A stretch of 7,043 nt of DNA. Source: Sphingobacteriales bacterium. GTDB taxonomy: Bacteria > Bacteroidota > Bacteroidia > Sphingobacteriales > Sphingobacteriaceae. The stretch spans positions 1 through 7,043 of the forward strand of contig JAGVEE010000334.1 in NCBI GenBank assembly GCA_020058405.1. Direction: 5' to 3'. The notes under the pieces are model-generated. The model ran no database searches. It worked only from the letters and a program-made list of their open reading frames with translations, and was not told the origin of the DNA. A program made the position numbers and the translations under genes. Positions 5,723-7,043 of the stretch are shown here, piece after piece (the first letter of the stretch is position 1; every line of letters begins with the position of its first letter).

Positions 5723-7043
5723 TTAAAATCTATCTGCATTCATTACTTTGTTCCAAGCGGCAACAAAATCATGTACAAATTTATCTTTTCCATCTTCGCA
5801 AGCGTATACTTCTGCAATAGCTCTTAGCTCAGAGTTCGATCCAAAAATCAAATCTACTCTTGTACCTGTCCATTTTACAGCACCGGTTTTACGGTCGCTT
5901 CCTTCAAATACATCTTGATGATCTGAAACAGATTTCCAAGTAGTACCTAAGTCTAATAAATTGGTAAAGAAATCATTGCTTAACACACCTGGTTTGTTAG
6001 TAAACACACCGTGTCTAGAACCATCAAAATTAGTATTTAACACTCTTAAGCCACCTACTAAAACAGTAAGTTCTGGTGCAGTTAAGGTTAGCAATTGAGC
6101 TTTATCAATTAACATTTCTTCGGCCATCATTGCATATCTTCCTTTAGCATAATTTCTGAAACCATCTGCTTTAGGTTCTAAGGCTGCGAATGAATCTACA
6201 TCTGTTTTTTCTTGTGTAGCGTCTGTTCTGCCTGCAGTAAATGGAACTGAAATTGTATGTCCAGCATCTTTAGCTGCTTTTTCTATACCAGCATTTCCGG
6301 CTAATACAATTAAATCTGCTATCGATACTTTTTTATCTGCATTAGCGCTGTTAAATTCTTTTTGAATTTTTTCAATTGCATCTAACACTTTAGAAAGTTG
6401 TGAAGGATTATTTGCTTCCCAATATTTTTGTGGAGCTAAACGTATGCGTCCACCATTGGCACCACCACGTTTGTCGGATCCACGGAAAGTAGAGGCCGAA
6501 GCCCAAGCGGTGCTTACCATTTCGGCAACACTTAATCCTGAAGCTAACAAAGCTGATTTTAATTTTTCAACATCGACAGCATCAATCATTTTATAATCTG
6601 CAGCAGGAATTGGGTCTTGCCAAATTAATTCTTCTTTAGGAACTTCTGGCCCTAAGTAACGAGCAATAGGTCCCATATCTCTGTGTGTTAATTTAAACCA
6701 AGCACGAGCAAATGCATCTGCAAGTTCAGCTGGATTTTCAAAAAATCTACGCGATATTTTTTCGTAAGCAGGATCCACACGTAATGCTAAGTCGGTAGTA
6801 AGCATTATTGGAGTATGTTTTTTAGATGGGTCGTGAGCATCTGGCACAGTACCTTCACCGGCACCACCTTTAGGTTTCCACTGATGTGCACCCGCTGGGC
6901 TTTTTGTTAATTCCCATTCGTAGCCAAATAAGTTTTCGAAATAGTTATTACTCCATTTTGTTGGAGTGGTAGTCCAAGCACCTTCTAAACCACTGGTTAT
7001 AGTGTCGCCACCTTTACCGCTGTTAAACGTGTTTTTCCATCCC
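5723..7043 (-). CDS. katG: Catalase-peroxidase KatG, C-terminal 439 residues (5' cut by window edge)
   Basis: Bifunctional haem enzyme that removes hydrogen peroxide by catalase and peroxidase reactions. Codons run from 7042 down to the stop at 5723-5725, about 60 percent of a usual KatG of 730-750 residues. The visible part starts near the end of the N-terminal haem domain (GWKNTFNSGKGGDTITSG). It holds the proximal Trp (W23 of this fragment, in WTTTPTKW, the equivalent of M. tuberculosis W321) and its partner Asp (D84 in MLTTDLALR, equivalent of D381). The distal Arg-Trp-His, the Tyr and Met of the covalent adduct and the haem-ligand His lie beyond the edge. The C-terminal haemless domain is complete, with typical blocks IWQDPIP, STAWASASTFRGSDKRGGANG, DLIVLAGNAG, FTAGRTDATQ, LTLTAPELTVLVGGLRVL and GTRVDLIFGSNSELRA, ending KVMNADRF. 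No frameshift or stop interrupts it. Its promoter and any OxyR-type control lie outside the window. Confidence 0.98.
   Translation of the reverse strand, partial: GWKNTFNSGKGGDTITSGLEGAWTTTPTKWSNNYFENLFGYEWELTKSPAGAHQWKPKGGAGEGTVPDAHDPSKKHTPIMLTTDLALRVDPAYEKISRRFFENPAELADAFARAWFKLTHRDMGPIARYLGPEVPKEELIWQDPIPAADYKMIDAVDVEKLKSALLASGLSVAEMVSTAWASASTFRGSDKRGGANGGRIRLAPQKYWEANNPSQLSKVLDAIEKIQKEFNSANADKKVSIADLIVLAGNAGIEKAAKDAGHTISVPFTAGRTDATQEKTDVDSFAALEPKADGFRNYAKGRYAMMAEEMLIDKAQLLTLTAPELTVLVGGLRVLNTNFDGSRHGVFTNKPGVLSNDFFTNLLDLGTTWKSVSDHQDVFEGSDRKTGAVKWTGTRVDLIFGSNSELRAIAEVYACEDGKDKFVHDFVAAWNKVMNADRF

Noticed and set aside
6845..6847. GTG as a start codon for a shorter KatG-like protein
   Set aside because: The same frame continues upstream to the window edge with clear KatG sequence (WTTTPTKW, YEWELTKSPAGAHQW), so this is an internal Val codon.

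Overview
The window looks like a piece of a Bacteroidota chromosome. It is AT-rich, its starts mostly lack a strong Shine-Dalgarno sequence, exported proteins have a Gln at or just after the predicted signal-peptide cleavage site, and the intergenic gaps hold short tandem repeats. The genus cannot be fixed from the sequence. No rRNA, tRNA, CRISPR array, transposase or phage gene is visible.

Left part (1-1888, + strand): the C-terminal part, or nearly all, of a retropepsin-like aspartyl protease overlaps by 8 bases the start of a secreted 469-residue protein. That protein carries four tandem domains closely resembling the glycogen-binding (CBM48-type) module of the AMPK beta subunit. Three of the four keep all four glycan-contact residues known from AMPK beta1, so an alpha-glucan-binding role is a reasonable prediction. 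No catalytic domain is visible in it.

Middle (1889-5040, + strand): a 121-base gap holds ten consecutive copies of a 7-base repeat (GAGCARG type) followed by four copies of a 10-base repeat (ACTTTGTGAA type). Then come three genes joined by TAATG stop/start overlaps: a lipoprotein membrane-fusion adaptor, a four-helix FtsX/MacB/LolC-type permease and a LolD/MacB-type ATPase. Together they should form an ABC transporter that works across the periplasm. The adaptor has the hairpin-tip R-x3-L-x6-S motif of TolC-docking adaptors, so an outer-membrane TolC-type channel is expected elsewhere in the genome. The substrate is unknown.

Right part (5041-7043): a perfect 20-base palindrome overlaps the end of the ATPase gene and is followed by a small exported protein of unknown function (5099-5602, +). 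The convergent gap after it is filled by a second 7-base repeat family, with CTAAATT units on the left arm and AATTTAG units on the right, which together can form a long hairpin. On the minus strand is the C-terminal 439 residues of catalase-peroxidase KatG, cut by the window edge.

The gene families are recognisable. The points most worth a second look are the four-module glucan-binding-like protein coupled to a protease, and the two unrelated 7-base tandem repeat arrays in the gaps.
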